In this document: positions 1 through 14,149 of the stretch, piece after piece
Layout of the letters: each line of letters opens with the position of its first letter
Numbering within the stretch: position 1 is the stretch's first letter
Origin: Microcebus murinus
Taxonomy: Eukaryota > Chordata > Mammalia > Primates > Cheirogaleidae
Assembly (NCBI RefSeq): GCF_040939455.1
Contig: NC_134106.1
Span: 38,586,001 to 38,650,000, forward strand
DNA: 64,000 nt
Reading direction: 5' to 3'
Notes under the pieces: model-generated
The model's database searches: none
The model's input: the letters and a program-made list of their open reading frames with translations, nothing else
Told to the model about the DNA's origin: nothing
Made by a program: the position numbers and the translations under genes

Positions 1-913
1 TTGCTGGGATAGCTTAATTTGTATGCAAGTTAACAGTAGGAATTCTTTTCCATTCAACTTTCTGCACCATGAATGTCCCAGGGAGTTAGGGACTGCTGCT
101 AGGCTGAATGTCAAACCTCATTAAAACAAATCTTAAAACGTCAAATCCAGAAACTTTCACTGCAACCTGCTGTGTGCAAGGTGTGCAGGCCAGGGTTTCA
201 GGCAGGTGCTAAAAACATTTAGTACAGGAGCAGAGACGTCAGGGTAACTGCAATCTAGTCATGAAGACAAGGACAAAAATCTAGTAAAAGTAATAATTTA
301 AGAATTAATATATAATGATTATGTACCCATAATAATTAAAAATAAAAATTTCTTTAAAAATAAAAATAAGAATTAAAGAACAACACCAAAACAAAGCACA
401 CTGTCACAGACTAGAATTCAATGTGAAATGAGTGAGTGGTGCCAACCAGGAGGGCATATGGTGAGTTCTCAGTGAGCAGAGGCCATGGGCGGGGGGCACC
501 TGGTGTGAGTGAGGAATCCTGATGGAAGAGGGGTCTCGAGCAAGACCTTGAATCCACTTGTAGGACACAGGTGGACAGGGAGGGAAGACTGTGACAACAA
601 AGCCACAGGTGCATCGGGCAGAGATCTGTGCTACAGTCTGTGGTGGAGTGTATGTGCCCACATTAAAGTTCAAGAAGGGATTTTTAAAATCATTATTGTA
701 TTGTAAAATTTGATCTTTTCCTTAAGTTATTAAGTGAGATCATATAAACTCATGAGGAAAATAAACTACAGAGTAAATCTTTTAATATGAGATACATGAC
801 TAAATCCTATTCCATAACAGCCAACTTGAATTTGCGAAACCCACCATGATAAAAATCATCTTTCTCCAGAAAGTACACACATTCCCTTTCTCAAGTGCAG
901 GATCTCTGTGCAC
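1..913. other. Unassigned DNA (probable STPG4 intron)
   Basis: No exon, RNA gene or repeat that I recognise. 290-380 is very AT-rich (TAATTAAAAATAAAAATTTC). The short open frames at 404-706 overlap on opposite strands and look random. Confidence 0.5.
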
Positions 914-1277
914 TGCTGAGGTATGAGTGTTGGCGTTCTCCCAAAATTCATACATTGGAACCTAATGTACAATGTGATAGTGTTAAGAGGTGAGACCTTT
1001 GGGAGGTGATTGGGTCACAAGGGCTCTGCCCTCATGAATGGGATAGGTGGCCTTATAAATGACAGCCTGAGGGAAAATGTTTGCCCTCTTCTACCCTTCT
1101 GTCATCTGAGGACATAGCTAGAAGAAGGTGGCCTGTGAGGATTGTCCCTGACCAGACATTGAATCTACCTTGATCTTGGACTTCTCAGCCTCCAGAACTG
1201 CAAACAATATATTTCCATTGTTTATAAATTGTCAAGTCTAAGGGATGTTGTTATAGCAGCAGGAATAGACTAAGACA
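914..1277 (+). repeat. MaLR (ERVL-type) solo LTR, MSTB-like
   Basis: The body matches the MST family: GTTAAGAGGTGAGACCTTTG, GGAGGTGATTGGGTCACAAG, CTTGATCTTGGACTTCTCAG, TTGTTATAGCAGCAGGAATA and the terminal ACTAAGACA. It is an ancient retroviral-type LTR with no internal coding part next to it. I could not confirm an exact 5-bp target duplication. Confidence 0.85.
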
Positions 1278-1689
1278 GTACACCAAGACCATGAGGTATA
1301 TATTAATAGATGCTTGCACAGGCTCCTATCAAAAAATGCAGTGAGGGACCTGAAATTCAATTTTCTCAATAGTTACCACTTTGTTGCTTTTTACTTGTTT
1401 ATGAAAATTGAGTGGGTTTTACAATTTGATTGCAGATGTAAATGCTTAAATATCATCACGTATTTCCAGCGCCTGCAAGCCTTTGTTCTGAAGCCTTCTC
1501 ATGTGCAGGCAGGTTACAGCCCATCAGGGGCTAATCTTCCAAGGCTCTTCTCCAGCCTGGTCCAAAACAGGTCTGGCACACAGGTTCCACTGCTGCCCAC
1601 CGAGAGCTCCCCACGGACCCTGCGGCCACGTCTAGAGCTCACAGCATTGGTTCACGTACCTGCTCTCATTCGAGCCTCACCAGCCTGGT

Positions 1690-1790
1690 GTGAGAGGCAC
1701 TGTTTCCATTTAACAGATGAGAAAGCAAGGCTCAACAAAGTTAAAAATCAGTGATTTAGCGTCTCAGCTGTGGGAGCCAGACCCAGTTAC
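1690..1790 (-). repeat. MIR SINE fragment, minus strand
   Basis: The antisense MIR core TTTAACAGATGAGAAAGC and AAGGCTCAACAAAGTTAAA is followed by AGCTGTGGGAGCCAGACCCA. Confidence 0.75.
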
Positions 1791-4411
1791 TGACCTTGCT
1801 TCTTGGTGCTGGAGGGTATTATACTTAGTTCTAAGCTATTTTTCTTTAAAATAATAAAGCTAAAGGGAACGTAGAAAGAGCACACAGTCTACCCCCATAT
1901 ATCCTAGGCACAAACAACTTTTCAGTTGGTCATATTGAAAAGACAAAGGATCAGAATAAATGTATGGCCCCAATGTCTACTATATACACACATAAAACAC
2001 AAGTCATAAGCAGTGTAAGCTGAAATTACCATATGGTGGTAAAAATGATCTCCCCAAAATTTGGCATGTATGATAGTTAGAATACACTGTCCAAAAAAGA
2101 AAAGAAATGCCCCAGTAAGGAGGACAGGAGCCTGGTAGAGGCACAGGGAAAGCTAGAGCTGCCTCTCTGGGACTTCAGGAGGAGGAGTGTGACAGGGCCT
2201 ATCCAACTTAGGAAGTTCTAGAATCTTATAAACTCTGGTCTACAAGTTCAGAAGAAAAGGGAGACATGCATCCTGGTTGATAGAGTAGAAGCAAACCCTT
2301 CAGGGGCCAAAAGTTATTCACATTTGCAAAAATAAGAATTGAGCATACCTCTGAAGTCTACCTCAGGGTCAGTACTGTTTATTTCTGCAAAGAGAAAATG
2401 TGACAGTCTGGGCTTCTGGTTAGGCTGGAGCGAGGGGTGGTGCTAAGTGATCACAAACCCACCTACCCTAAAAGTGCAGCTTTCAGAGGCACATCCATCC
2501 AGCGACCCCCAGGAATTCAGAAGTACTGTAGGTATTCGCTGCCCCATCCTCCGTTTTCTAGGAGACCCCAGGAGCAGAAGGTACCCTGTAACTGTTAGAA
2601 ATCTGAGGTGGTTCTGGTCACAAATGTGATGCCAGGTTGGCAACTGTCCTGAACCATCTCTCTTGCTTGTCCTGGCTGTAGCCCCAGGTGTGAGAGCTGC
2701 TGTGACAACCCAGATGTCACTCTAATGCTTCAGCGCCCACAGGGGTAGGACTGGGAGGCTCTTCTCTTGCATCTTCCTGAGGCTTTGCTAAGAGTAGGAG
2801 AAGCAACTTCCAACAACTGAAGGGCTAAAGAAATGAAGGGCACTGAGAAGGCTGGAGGTCTGTAAGGCCATCTTTCCATTTTCATGCCTCTGGCGCTTAG
2901 AGATCCTCTTTTTGCAAGAACACCCTCTTTTCACAGTTGGGTAGTAGGCTTGTGTTCTTTTGCCTCCCGGCATCCCCTCCCTAGTCTTCTGCTAACTGGG
3001 CTCATTCCCAGCTTGGGTAGGGTGGAGCCCTCCCCCCAACCCCCACCTATAGCTGGGCAAGAGACCCAGCCCGACACAGTGGATTGGCCCAGGGGCACGC
3101 CAATCAGGAGAGCCTGCCTTTCACATTTGGGCTAAGCAGGCAGGGAGTAGGTCAGGGGCTGCCACTGCCCATCCTGCCCAGCTCCTGTACAGAGCATGCC
3201 CAAACGTCAGAGAGAAACAAAACAGCACCCAACGTGCCAGAGGTTATGCGCACCCATAAGTTACACCCTACCTTTATGTTTTATTTTTTGCTCAAGCTAA
3301 TTTGGAACGAGTTTCTGTCGCTTGCAACTGAAAAAATTCTAATACATTCTGTTTTCCCTGTTCCCAGTCAAGATATTATTATAAGAGTGCCGGAAATCCT
3401 TCACACTCACAGGGGGACAGCGATACATGACTCTGCTGATATTAATACCACTGGAAAAGTTGCACAGATTTTTTTTTAAGAAGAAAAATTGCCAGGATAA
3501 TTATCATTTTCTTAAAAACCCTAGCATATCTGGAGCTATATTTGAAATGTTATATTTTTCTAAAAATGTTACCTCATCTTTGAGGAGATTAAGACTGAGA
3601 CCTGCTTTAATCATCTTAACTTCCAGATTCCATTCAAGCAGAAATCAATTTTCTGCTTTATTCAATCTGGGTTTATTAATTATTTTTTCTGTCCCCCATG
3701 GAATTTCAAACTATCAGCTTAGATTTTAATTGAACTAATTCCTTAAATGCAAAAACAACTGGAATGGTGCAGCATGCTTTCCAATTGCTAGTTTTAAGGC
3801 ATAGCATATACTGCAGGTCTCATACTCGCTTTTCAAATTCGCACTATTAAACGTGATGAAAACAGACAAATCATGTAACCACCATTTGTATCAGTACAGA
3901 CTCCTTCCTGTTTGTTTAATCCTTTCCTTGTTCTTTATAGGCCTGTCAGGTTTTAAGAAATACAGAAACACCTTGAAATATTTCCGACCCCAAATAAAAG
4001 AAGCCCATGTTCGTTTAACATTGTAAGATTTTGTTCCCACTATCAGGAAAGATGTGTATGTCTCATTTTGTCTTTATTACAACTATGAGAAACAAAAACT
4101 GTAAAGAATCTGCCTAGCAAGTCACTGGAGACCCCAAACATCGCATGAATGAGTACCAATTAAGTATAGTAAGTGGGACTATTTTTATTTAAGTAACAAA
4201 TGTTTTCACCTTAATCATTCTGATAGTTCTCAACCATTCCGATAGCTCAAACACTATCTGCTTTTAAAGATTATATTTTGAGAAATTATAAAAGCAATGG
4301 AAGAGAAGGAAATTAACAACCATCCTTAGTCACAGTGCCTCAGCCTAGCTACTAAAAGCATTTGTATATATTTCCTATTTTTTTATACTCATGATTTTCT
4401 TACTACTTTAT
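1791..4411. other. Unassigned DNA (probable STPG4 intron)
   Basis: Mixed composition with a GC-richer patch around 2990-3200. Open frames up to 131 codons occur but have no recognisable domain, splice signals in register or codon character. I see nothing further. Confidence 0.45.
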
Positions 4412-4688
4412 TTTATTTTATTTTTATGTTTTTGAGATACCCTGTCACCCTGGGTAGAGTGCAGTGGCATCAGAATAGCTCACTGCTCAAGCAATCCTCC
4501 TGCCTCAGCCTCCTGAGTAGCTGGGATTACAGGAGAGAGACATGGACATCTAGCTAACTTTTCTATTTTTAGTAGAGATGGGTTCCCTGTCTTGCTTACA
4601 CTGGTCTCGAATTCCTGACCTCAAGCAATCTTCCCACTTCAGCCTCTCGGAGTGCTAGGATTATAGGAGTGAGCCAGCGCACCCAGCC
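4412..4688 (-). repeat. Alu SINE, old, minus strand
   Basis: Antisense Alu order: TTTTTGAGATACCC, GTGCAGTGGC, CTCAGCCTCCTGAGTAGCTG, TTTAGTAGAGATGG, TAGGATTATAGGAGTGAGCC. Many substitutions and no long strepsirrhine linker suggest an early (AluJ-like) copy. Confidence 0.88.
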
Positions 4689-4692
4689 TCTT

Positions 4693-5095
4693 ACATTCTT
4701 TTAATAACATACACATCAATTTATACCCTGCATTTTTCACTACACATTAGATCATAAACATTTTTCATGCTATTTTATAATTTTCACAATAATTGTTTAA
4801 ATGGCTGCAAAATATTCCTTTGAGTGGATAGATGATGTTCTTTTAAAATGATTTCCCTTCTGTTGATATTAAATTGTTTCTGCTGTTATTTTGCTATTAT
4901 AAATAATCCTTTGATAATATCTTTGTATATATGAATATTTCTGTATTTAGGATGATCATTTTAGGAGGGTTTTTCCAAAGTGGAATTAGTGGGTGAAAAG
5001 ATATAAACAGTTTTTATACCTCAATACATACTGCCAAACTGCTTTCAGGGGGGTATATTAATGTATACTCCCACCAGCAATAGACAAAAAAAGCA
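4693..5095 (-). repeat. L1M-type LINE-1 3' fragment, minus strand
   Basis: Antisense L1 ORF2 end and 3' region: TTGCTATTATAAATAATCC, AGTGGAATTAGTGGGTGAAA, ATACTGCCAAACTGC and CTCCCACCAGCAATAG. Confidence 0.7.
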
Positions 5096-5501
5096 CTGAA
5101 TCTCTGTAGTCCACACGCCAAGTAGTTACTGGGGGAAAAAAAGACATAGAAAAATAAAATCTTCCTCACTCTTCTTTAGCTTAATGGTAGTAAGATATAG
5201 TCATTAATAACCCCTATATGTTCGAAGTTGTTGTACAGAATATCTGATATCTTTAATGCCCACATTTTGAAACACAGTCAGAAGGAAATAGAATTATACA
5301 GCTTTCTGTGGATCAAAAGACATATTTGGGTCATTCATAAAAGCAATTAAATCAATTAAAGGGGCAGGATGAGGGGAGGAGGAACTGCAAATGACAGATT
5401 TTCCTTTGTTCAGTTATCTTGGGTGAAAATGACTAGGATTTGTTGCAGTTTGTTTTTTCCTTCTTAAAAACCTGCCAGTATGAGTGAACTGTACATTTTA
5501 C

Positions 5502-5907
<406 letters not shown>

Positions 5908-6083
5908 AATAACTGAAATAGCCATACAGCCTTACATTGGTAATGGGAAGATTAAAAACCATTTTTCAACCAAATTCCTTACCAACTGTTTCTCCTGAGA
6001 GCCACCTATAGTTGGGGACAAAATGTCATTCAACTGAATCCCTGACACGAGCAAGGCTGCCAGTTTTGTTTATTTAACAAGTG

Positions 6084-6419
<336 letters not shown>

Positions 6420-7272
6420 GTGAGAAAGGCTGTTATATACTAAGAGGCCTTTGGGCACCTAAGATGCTAGAGGATTTTCAAATTCAAAGTTAATGTGCTT
6501 TTTACAACTAAAACACCATGTAGTAATCTGCTATGCCTTCACGTGGTCATTACTCATTTTTTAATCGGCTGCCCTTTGAGACTATATATGTAACTGATTA
6601 ACAAATTTCAATAAGCTCATTTTCACAGATCATAGAAAGAAAGGAGGAGAGATGGGGGTCTGTATATATCTTTTATAACTAGCCTTGTTTTCCAAGGGGT
6701 TTAAAGGGACTGGGTGAATGTCTATAGGTCTGCACTATATTGCTTCAGATGTACAGGTCTGAGTTTTGGTGATTGTAGGTTTTAGTATATCAAAGACGAG
6801 GTCACCTATCCTAAGTCAACAGGGCTCGAATGACGCCATGACCTTACCATGCAATGATACACAAAACACATGTTAGAAGAATTAGAGAGTTAAAACTTTT
6901 TTAAAAATCAAAAGGAAAATTAAAGTGATCATGTCTCTAGAGGAAATTTTTTTAAGTGGTCAAAGAAATAAACAAGGGAAAGATACATAGATTCCATTCA
7001 TTCATTTGACACATTTTTTGAGCACCATCTGAGATGCTGGGCATTAACGATTAAGAAAGATCTAGGCCCTTCTTTCATGGGACTTACATTTCAGAAGCTG
7101 ATGACAAACTACCTAATTTGATGAGACAAACATTTTACATTTTAACCTTCTGTATAAATAAATAAAACACAAAAGTAAATGACAAAAAAAGCCCTGAAAA
7201 ACTTTAACAAATATGTGTTAATATTTCTTCACTATATAGAGTTTACCCAAAACAACAAGAAAGAATACAAAA

Positions 7273-7617
<345 letters not shown>

Positions 7618-7799
7618 AAGAATACAAAAACTTCACCCAATAGATAACTGCGCAAAGACTGTGACCAAAAACTATACAGGAAGGACCACAATTAACTGGT
7701 TAAAAATATTAATTAGAATGAATAGCCTTGAATCAATCAAACATACTAAATTAAAATAAATAGGCAGGATGGTGGCCATAGAAGTCAAAATTCATTATA

Positions 7800-8290
7800 G
7801 AGTGTGTAACAAATCCCCTGCTAAAAAAAGAAAAAGAAAAAATAATAAAATAACTAGATATCATTTTTTTACTATCAAATTATCAAATGTTTTTAAAAAT
7901 AACAATAGACAAGATTTATATAGATTTGGTAAAATGTACACACTTAAGATTGCTGGTGGAGGTGTAAATTAGTCCAATACTTTTTTAAAAGGTTTGGCAA
8001 GATGTTTCAAGATCATGTGTTTAAAAGGATTTCTAACAGCATGGAAGTGAAAGATATACTAAGTAAACAAGGATATGAAATGATAGTGCACCATGATCGC
8101 AACTATGTTCTTAAAACTGTAGAGGAAAAAAGGGGAAAAAATTAACACTATTGTTTGCATATGAGTAGTGAGAAATTTTTAGAATATAATTTTCTATATT
8201 TTTCAAATTTTCTATAATTTATTCATTTATTTTTACTCTAACATTTTTAATATGTCTTAAAATATATTTTAACTTCAGTTTTAAGACATC
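7800..8290 (+). repeat. L1ME-type LINE-1 3' end, plus strand
   Basis: Sense L1 motifs: AACTAGATATCATTTTTTTA, GATTGCTGGTGGAGGTGTAA, and the terminal TTTTCTATAATTTATTCATT. The degraded open frame at 7769-7972 is part of it. The L1 may extend left to the Alu at 7617. Confidence 0.7.
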
Positions 8291-9534
8291 TTATTAAATT
8301 GATAGAGAAATAGTGTTTAAAAACAACTGGTAGCAAAAGCCTTATAACGAAACATAGAAGTCACTGGTATTTGTTTTGTTTTTGAGAGTATATAACATGC
8401 AGCACAGAATGGAGGGCATAATGTTCTGTTAAGATAACACTGCAGTATACTGATTCATTCACACAACTAGCACTCTTAGAAACATCTTTTACTCATGTCT
8501 TTTTAGAGAATCTAAAACAACTATTTTTAACTCTTAGCTGTTCTCTGGCAGTTAGTTCATTAATAAATAGTATGTTTCTATTTATTTCTTAATTTATATT
8601 TTAGAAATTATCTATTGACTATTTCCTGAAATAAATGAAAATATGGCTCTCTTGCTCTACCCGCCACTCCTCTCTCCTCATCCAAAGTAATATTTTAATC
8701 TCAAATCAGTTTTGCTAAATAAATATTGTTCCTCACAGAGACAAGTTATATGATAGCATTTCTCTTCTCAAACAGCCTTTTGTTTTACCTGGAGTTAAAA
8801 GTGCTTTGTTTTTTTCACTTACACATTTTTGCTATATATTTTTTCTTCATTTTTCCCCCATCATATCAGCTGTTCTTGAGTCCCTTTTTCTTTAGAGACA
8901 TTCCTTCTAGAGTTCTCTATTTTCTTTCTCAATACGGATTGCTTTCTCTCTCAGCCTGATGCACAGTGGTCAACCTGGGCCACCTCTTCACTATTACTCT
9001 CCCAAATTTCTCCCACTATCTCCTGGATCCCACGCCTTCCTCTATCTGAATTTACCCCTTTGTATTTCATCACCAGCAGCATCTTTAAAAAGAATATTTT
9101 AGAGGTAATTTTTATGAGTTTTTACATGTGTGGAAATCTTTGTCTTCAGAATTGATTTTTAGTTTGGCTGAATATAGAATCCTAAGTTGAAAATAATTTT
9201 CCCTTTCTTGTCTCTCTGTAGATACTAATTGTACATATTTTTAAATCTTCCCCCTCTAGTTCCTGAGTTCTATTTTTCACCAGGCTTCCATCCTTCTGTC
9301 TGTTCATCTCCATCTCTTGTTCAAGTTAGAGGCTTTTCTCACTTGCCTGGTAGGAATTCTGGGTATGTGGCTGGGATATGTTGATATCAGACAACTGAAT
9401 TGTAATCCAATCTTTTTCTGGGGTTCCCTAAGTATTGAGATGTGATTCTCTTTCCTCTAGGTCCACTGAATTTTTTCGAGGATAAACTCCACCAATCTTT
9501 TGCCCATGGGGCAGATATCCAATGGCAGGCCCAC
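8291..9534. other. Unassigned AT-rich DNA
   Basis: T-rich text. 9100-9240 has weak antisense-L1 flavour (TTTAGTTTGGCTGAATATAG). No gene seen. Confidence 0.4.
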
Positions 9535-9655
9535 GCTGTGGTTTGAATGTGTCCCCTCCAAAATCCAGGTGTTGTCAATGTGAGGAACTGCAGGCAGCCC
9601 TCATGGCCTAATCACCTGTTAAAGGCCTCACCTCTTAATAGTAAGTGACAGAAGA
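9535..9655. repeat. MaLR-type LTR fragment with internal inversion
   Basis: The first half reads in the plus direction (GTGGTTTGAATGTGTCCCCT, CAATGTGA). The second half is the reverse complement of what should follow (CATGGCCTAATCACCTGTTA, AAGGCCTCACCTCTTAATA). The switch is near 9583-9590. Confidence 0.6.
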
Positions 9656-10659
9656 ATATTCAAATTGCACAAAAATATCAGTTTATCCCACATACACAGG
9701 AACTCCATTTCTTTAACATTCATCATTGTAGAGTTTCTCTGAAACTATGCTATTTCACATTTATGTCAAAATTGATCCTCTCCTAGGAATCAACAGACTT
9801 ATCTATTTTACAAGTTAAACTTCCATGAAAATCCCCAACATAGCAACTGTTTGTAAATTTTATTTTCCCTTATTTTATATGGAACTATTTTAAGAATAAT
9901 GCCTAAAAGCATAGCACATTTCATGCACTGAAAGAATAGTTAATAATGACATAAATGTCTAATGACTGGGACACATTCTCACATTTCTCCCTCCTTTCAG
10001 TTCCTTTCCTTTATTTCGGGTGCCCTAATTCTTGTCTCATTTGTATTAACGGCAGCATGATGGAGAATGGGAGAGAATTTGATAGATCATTAAGGCCTTA
10101 GTATGAATTTGACCAATACAGTCCTCCTTTCGGGAACATTTGATTTAAAAGAGGACACCCTAAAAGGGGAAATCCATCACAAAAAATTTTTTTCAACAGT
10201 TAAATCAAGAGTGACACACGTCTCAGCTCTTGGGCTCTCGTATCAAAATCCCTACCTGAGCAGTTCCAGGTATTGCTGCAGTGAGTGGGAAAGATATATT
10301 AATAAATGCAAATTTCCATTCCTGGGCCCCTCAAATAATGAATGCCTTGTGGAAAGGCTCTTGGAGCCAACAGCTGACAGGACAACTAGCACTTCAGTTT
10401 CTTTGACTTTTGCTTAGGAAATGGGCTCTGAGGAATGGGTGTGGGTATCTCTCTCCTCATTTACGCTTTCTCTTGACCCTTGCCCTTTTCTCCTTCCTTT
10501 ACCTATAGTCTGGTACTTGCTGGGCAGCTTATCAAATGAATGTAAAATGTACAGGAATGTGTTGGAGGTGGCTGTTGGAAATGTAAAAAAGAAAATTGAA
10601 GTCTCAGGGCCACCCCTTCACCTCCTTACACAAAAGTGAAGGTAAAAGCCTCAGGAACC

Positions 10660-11119
10660 TGTGAAGAACAAGTCCCACAGATCATTCATTAAGGAAATTT
10701 CTTGTTAATCCCCCATAAGCAAGGACATGCAACTTACACCTATATCTAGCACCCAAAACTAAACCCTGTGCAATTCCACACTAATAATGAACTGCAAGTT
10801 TATCTTACAGGTAACAGAACTAGAGACAAGACAGAATTAGACACTCTTCTACCTAACCAGGGCCATCTACATAACTGATTCCTCCTTCACTCCCTTATTT
10901 TATGTAAAATGTAGATTTCTTGGGCCTCACAATAATGTAACCACTACCTCATCAGGTCCCTCCATCCTACCCTTTAAAATGCTATAGTTCCAAACTCCAA
11001 CTTCAGAAAAACAGCCCCAGTTTGGAGTTTGTGTTTTTCCCAGGCACATCCTCAAAATCTTGGCTTACTAAACTTCCATTAATTGAGATTTTTCCCTCAG
11101 TCATTTATTTGGATTGACA
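10660..11119 (+). repeat. Candidate solo LTR of an endogenous retrovirus
   Basis: The stretch begins TGTGAAGAACAAGTCC and ends GGATTGACA, with a late segment like an LTR R/U5 region (AACTTCCATTAATTGAGATT, TTTATTTGGATTGACA). TG...CA ends and a length near 460 nt fit a solo LTR. I cannot name the family and see no clear target duplication. Confidence 0.4.
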
Positions 11120-11884
11120 GAAGGAAGAAGATACATATGCTTCTATTAACAGATAATATTAAACTTGGGTGATCAGTATCTAATTTGGGCACCATATTTC
11201 AAGTTGTGCATGCTGAACCATTTGTTCCCACATTTGTCAGACACATGCCTTGTGAATCACAGACTCTCACTTAATATGTATAAGTTTTCATATGTATATA
11301 CACTGGTTGGGTGATTGACTTTAGAGTGCCCCTGCCCTCTTGAAGACTGATAAAATGTCTTGCTTGCCTTTATCTCCTCAACAACGCCTACCTGGTGTAG
11401 GATCTCACACACATAAGCATCCAAAATGATTTGTAGAATTGATGAAAAAACTTCTGTAAAAGTCAGTTAGACTCAGTGAGGTCTAACTTTTTACAAAGAA
11501 GCTTTGTGGAGAAAAAAACTGGAAATTCTAACATCCTAAAGGTGTCCCAGGGAAAAACAAGGCCAATTAGGAAAAGCCAGTGTAGCCAGCCTCCCAGACT
11601 GGGTGTAAACTGCGCCATCCATCATAAGGCTCTCAGACCATCAGGACCTAATCAGCACGCTGACAAGTGGGCCTCCCAGGAGACAGAAGCTCCTACTGCA
11701 TAAGAGGTCAGCAGGCAAACTTGGCTCCATGAACAAGCCTCAGTCATGGGGGGATTGTGACTCCAAAGACAGCACAATTCTGACCACTTAGCTTTGGCCC
11801 CAGGACAGCTCCCTACTGCCTAAAGCCCTTAACCTTCAGCAAGTTACTTGATCATCTCACTCACTAGGCAGGACAACCTAGAGC
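11120..11884. other. Unassigned DNA
   Basis: No recognisable exon or repeat. An open frame of 75 codons at 11476-11703 has no family resemblance. Confidence 0.4.
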
Positions 11885-12075
11885 CTAGGTTTTGAGGTCA
11901 CTACAGACTAAGTCCCAGCTCTATCTCTTAATAACTATGTGATCTTAGGCAGTTAACTGCCATTTCTTGACCTATCAAATAGAGATGATAATTAATACTA
12001 CCTCACCAAGTTGTGAAGATTAACTGAGCACTGTGCCTGGTATCCAAACATACCCAATGAATGGTAGTCACATTA
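11885..12075 (+). repeat. MIR SINE, plus strand
   Basis: MIR order is visible: AAGTCCCAGCTCTATCTCTT, AACTATGTGATCTTAGGCAG, AATAGAGATGATAATTAATA, CACTGTGCCTGGTA. Confidence 0.8.
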
Positions 12076-13554
12076 TCATAGCTGACCCTAATAGAGTAAT
12101 TGATTTACAAGGTTTCTTCCAGTTCTAAGAAACTTAACAATTAAACTAAGTAATAAAATCAGCCACATGAGGTTTCAGATAAAAGCTGAATGGCACGTTA
12201 TGATGACCTGAGGATGAAAGGACTTATCAAAAGAAAGTTTGAGATGGTGTTCTAGCAAACACTGTTTCTTCACCATACTCACACTGCATTTCACCTTATC
12301 CCACTGCTGGGATCAAAAGAGTTTCCTCTGCAGATTACATGTTTATGGATCTAAACCAAACCCCTAAGTCTGCTCTGGGAATGCTTGTTTAGGACAGACA
12401 TGAATCACAGCCCTGGGCTATTTCTTAGCCTTGGAACATTTTCTATAAAAGCATTCTTTTCACTTTTTTGCAGGACAGGCTGTTCCAAATCAGTGAATCA
12501 CTTTTATCTATAAGATGGAACAAATGTGGCGCTATCAGTGAAAGTGGCATAGAAAGGATCTCCAAAACTCTTCTCCACAAAAGCAATGAGAACACTGGCA
12601 AAAATGATTAGAATCAACTACCTTGTGCTATCTCATACACCAGGCAGCTTGTCCTGAGCCTACAGGAACTAAAAGAAAATTATTTGTAATTGAGTCGTTG
12701 TTTACTAATATCAAACAAATTGTTATTAACCCACAGCATTCATCGAAAACATATATTTCACAGGAAATATGGTATCACCCAGTGGGGAAGGCACCTGGTG
12801 TCATGGCTGCCGAAGCCCACTGAACTTATCTCCATTCCTCTCCCATCCGATAACAAAGGCTTAACTCTCCCCTCCCGCACACACACCTATACACACACAT
12901 TCACAAAGAGCCAAGAGGAGAGACAACAGCCGACGACAGATGATGACAGACTTTTGGAAAAGGTGGAGCAGTTAGGAGGAGTGGGGGCTGACTTAGCAAG
13001 GCGTAGAAAGCAGACACTTAAGTGCGTGGAGAGGGCGTGCCAATGAGAAGGGGCTGATCTGCCCCACAGAACCCAAGAAAAGCTCTGGAATTTGAGGCAT
13101 CAGGCACTGTGAGGTGGGGGTGGGATAGGGATCTGAAAGCACAAGGTCTGGTTGAACGTTTACACGCATGTCCCTGCCGCCCCTGGCCCCCAGCTGGCAG
13201 ACAACTGCCCTCCCCATAGCCCCATACAAGACAGGGGGTTTAGTTTCCGGGGAGGCTGCACCAGAGATCTGGACTCATGAGCCCCACAACTGTGAGGACA
13301 AGGGCCTTTACTGAAAACTGGAATTAAGTGAACCTCTAAATGCTGAATAGTAAGACCCTTGAGCGCCACACAGCTCCCAGAACACTGGCAACTGGCTTAT
13401 ACCCCAGGCAGGAGGCTGACAAGTCATTCTGAAGCAGTTAACGTGTCCCAGAGAAAAGACCTACAGATACAGGTATTTATGGGCCACCAAAGGAAAAGCC
13501 AGGCCCTCGTCCCTTCCATCCCACTGTGAAACCCACCTGGAGATAATCTCCACC
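12076..13554. other. Unassigned DNA with a short CA-rich patch
   Basis: CA-rich text at about 12880-12905 (CACACACACCTATACACACA). The remainder is unique-looking, with frames up to 118 codons that I cannot link to a protein. Confidence 0.4.
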
Positions 13555-13831
13555 AATATTCGTTTCCTATGGCTGCTGTAACAAATTACCATAAACTCAG
13601 TGGCTTAAAATAACAGAAATTTATTCTCTCATGGTTCTGGAGGCTGAAGTCAGAAATCAGTTTCACTAGACTGAAATCAAGGCATCAGCAGGGCCATGCT
13701 CACTCGGGAGGCTCTAGGGGAGAATCTGTTTCGTGCCCTTTCAGCTTTGGGTGGCCGCCAGCATTTCTTGGCTTGTGGCTGCAGCACTGCCATCTTCCAC
13801 TGCGTGTCTGAATTGCCTTCTCTTCCTCTCT

Positions 13832-13879
<48 letters not shown>

Positions 13880-14085
13880 TCTCCCTCTGCCTCCCTCGTG
13901 TAAGGACATTTGGGATTGCATTTAGAGCCTCCCCTGGTTGTCCAGCATACTCTTCCCATCTCAAGATCCTTCATTTAATCATGTCTGCAAAGTCCTTGCC
14001 ATATACGGTAACATTCACAGGTTCCGGGCATTAGGACATGGGCATATCTTTGGGGGCTATCACTAGCTGTCTACCCCACTCACAT
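13555..14085 (-). repeat. MLT1-type MaLR LTR containing a TG microsatellite
   Basis: The plus strand reads as the antisense of an MLT1 LTR: TTCCTATGGCTGCTGTAACA, AATTACCATAAACTCAGTGG, GTTCTGGAGGCTGAAGTCAG, CATTCACAGGTTCCGGGCAT. A long (TG)n run interrupts it at 13835-13876. Confidence 0.8.
13835..13876. repeat. (TG)21 microsatellite
   Basis: Twenty-one uninterrupted TG units lie inside an MLT1 LTR. This is the longest pure dinucleotide run in the left half of the window. The several overlapping open frames that read TH or CV repeats here are artefacts of it. Confidence 0.97.
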
Positions 14086-14149
14086 ACAGAGAGCTTTCCA
14101 TCAGCCTTCCGGTCTCTCACACTTAAATGTGAGTGAGAGCCAAAGATTT

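Noticed and set aside
1314..1754. 146-codon open frame on the plus strand
   Set aside because: It runs through unique text into an antisense MIR. No domain, no splice context and no protein resemblance.
3084..3479. 131-codon open frame on the plus strand
   Set aside because: No recognisable protein, unsupported start and composition typical of random frames in intronic DNA.
10103..10417. 104-codon open frame on the plus strand
   Set aside because: No family resemblance; the following frame at 10421 is equally unremarkable. It could be an unknown exon, but nothing in the sequence supports that.
13677..14034. Several frames with His-Thr or Cys-Val repeats
   Set aside because: They are translations of the (TG)21 microsatellite.
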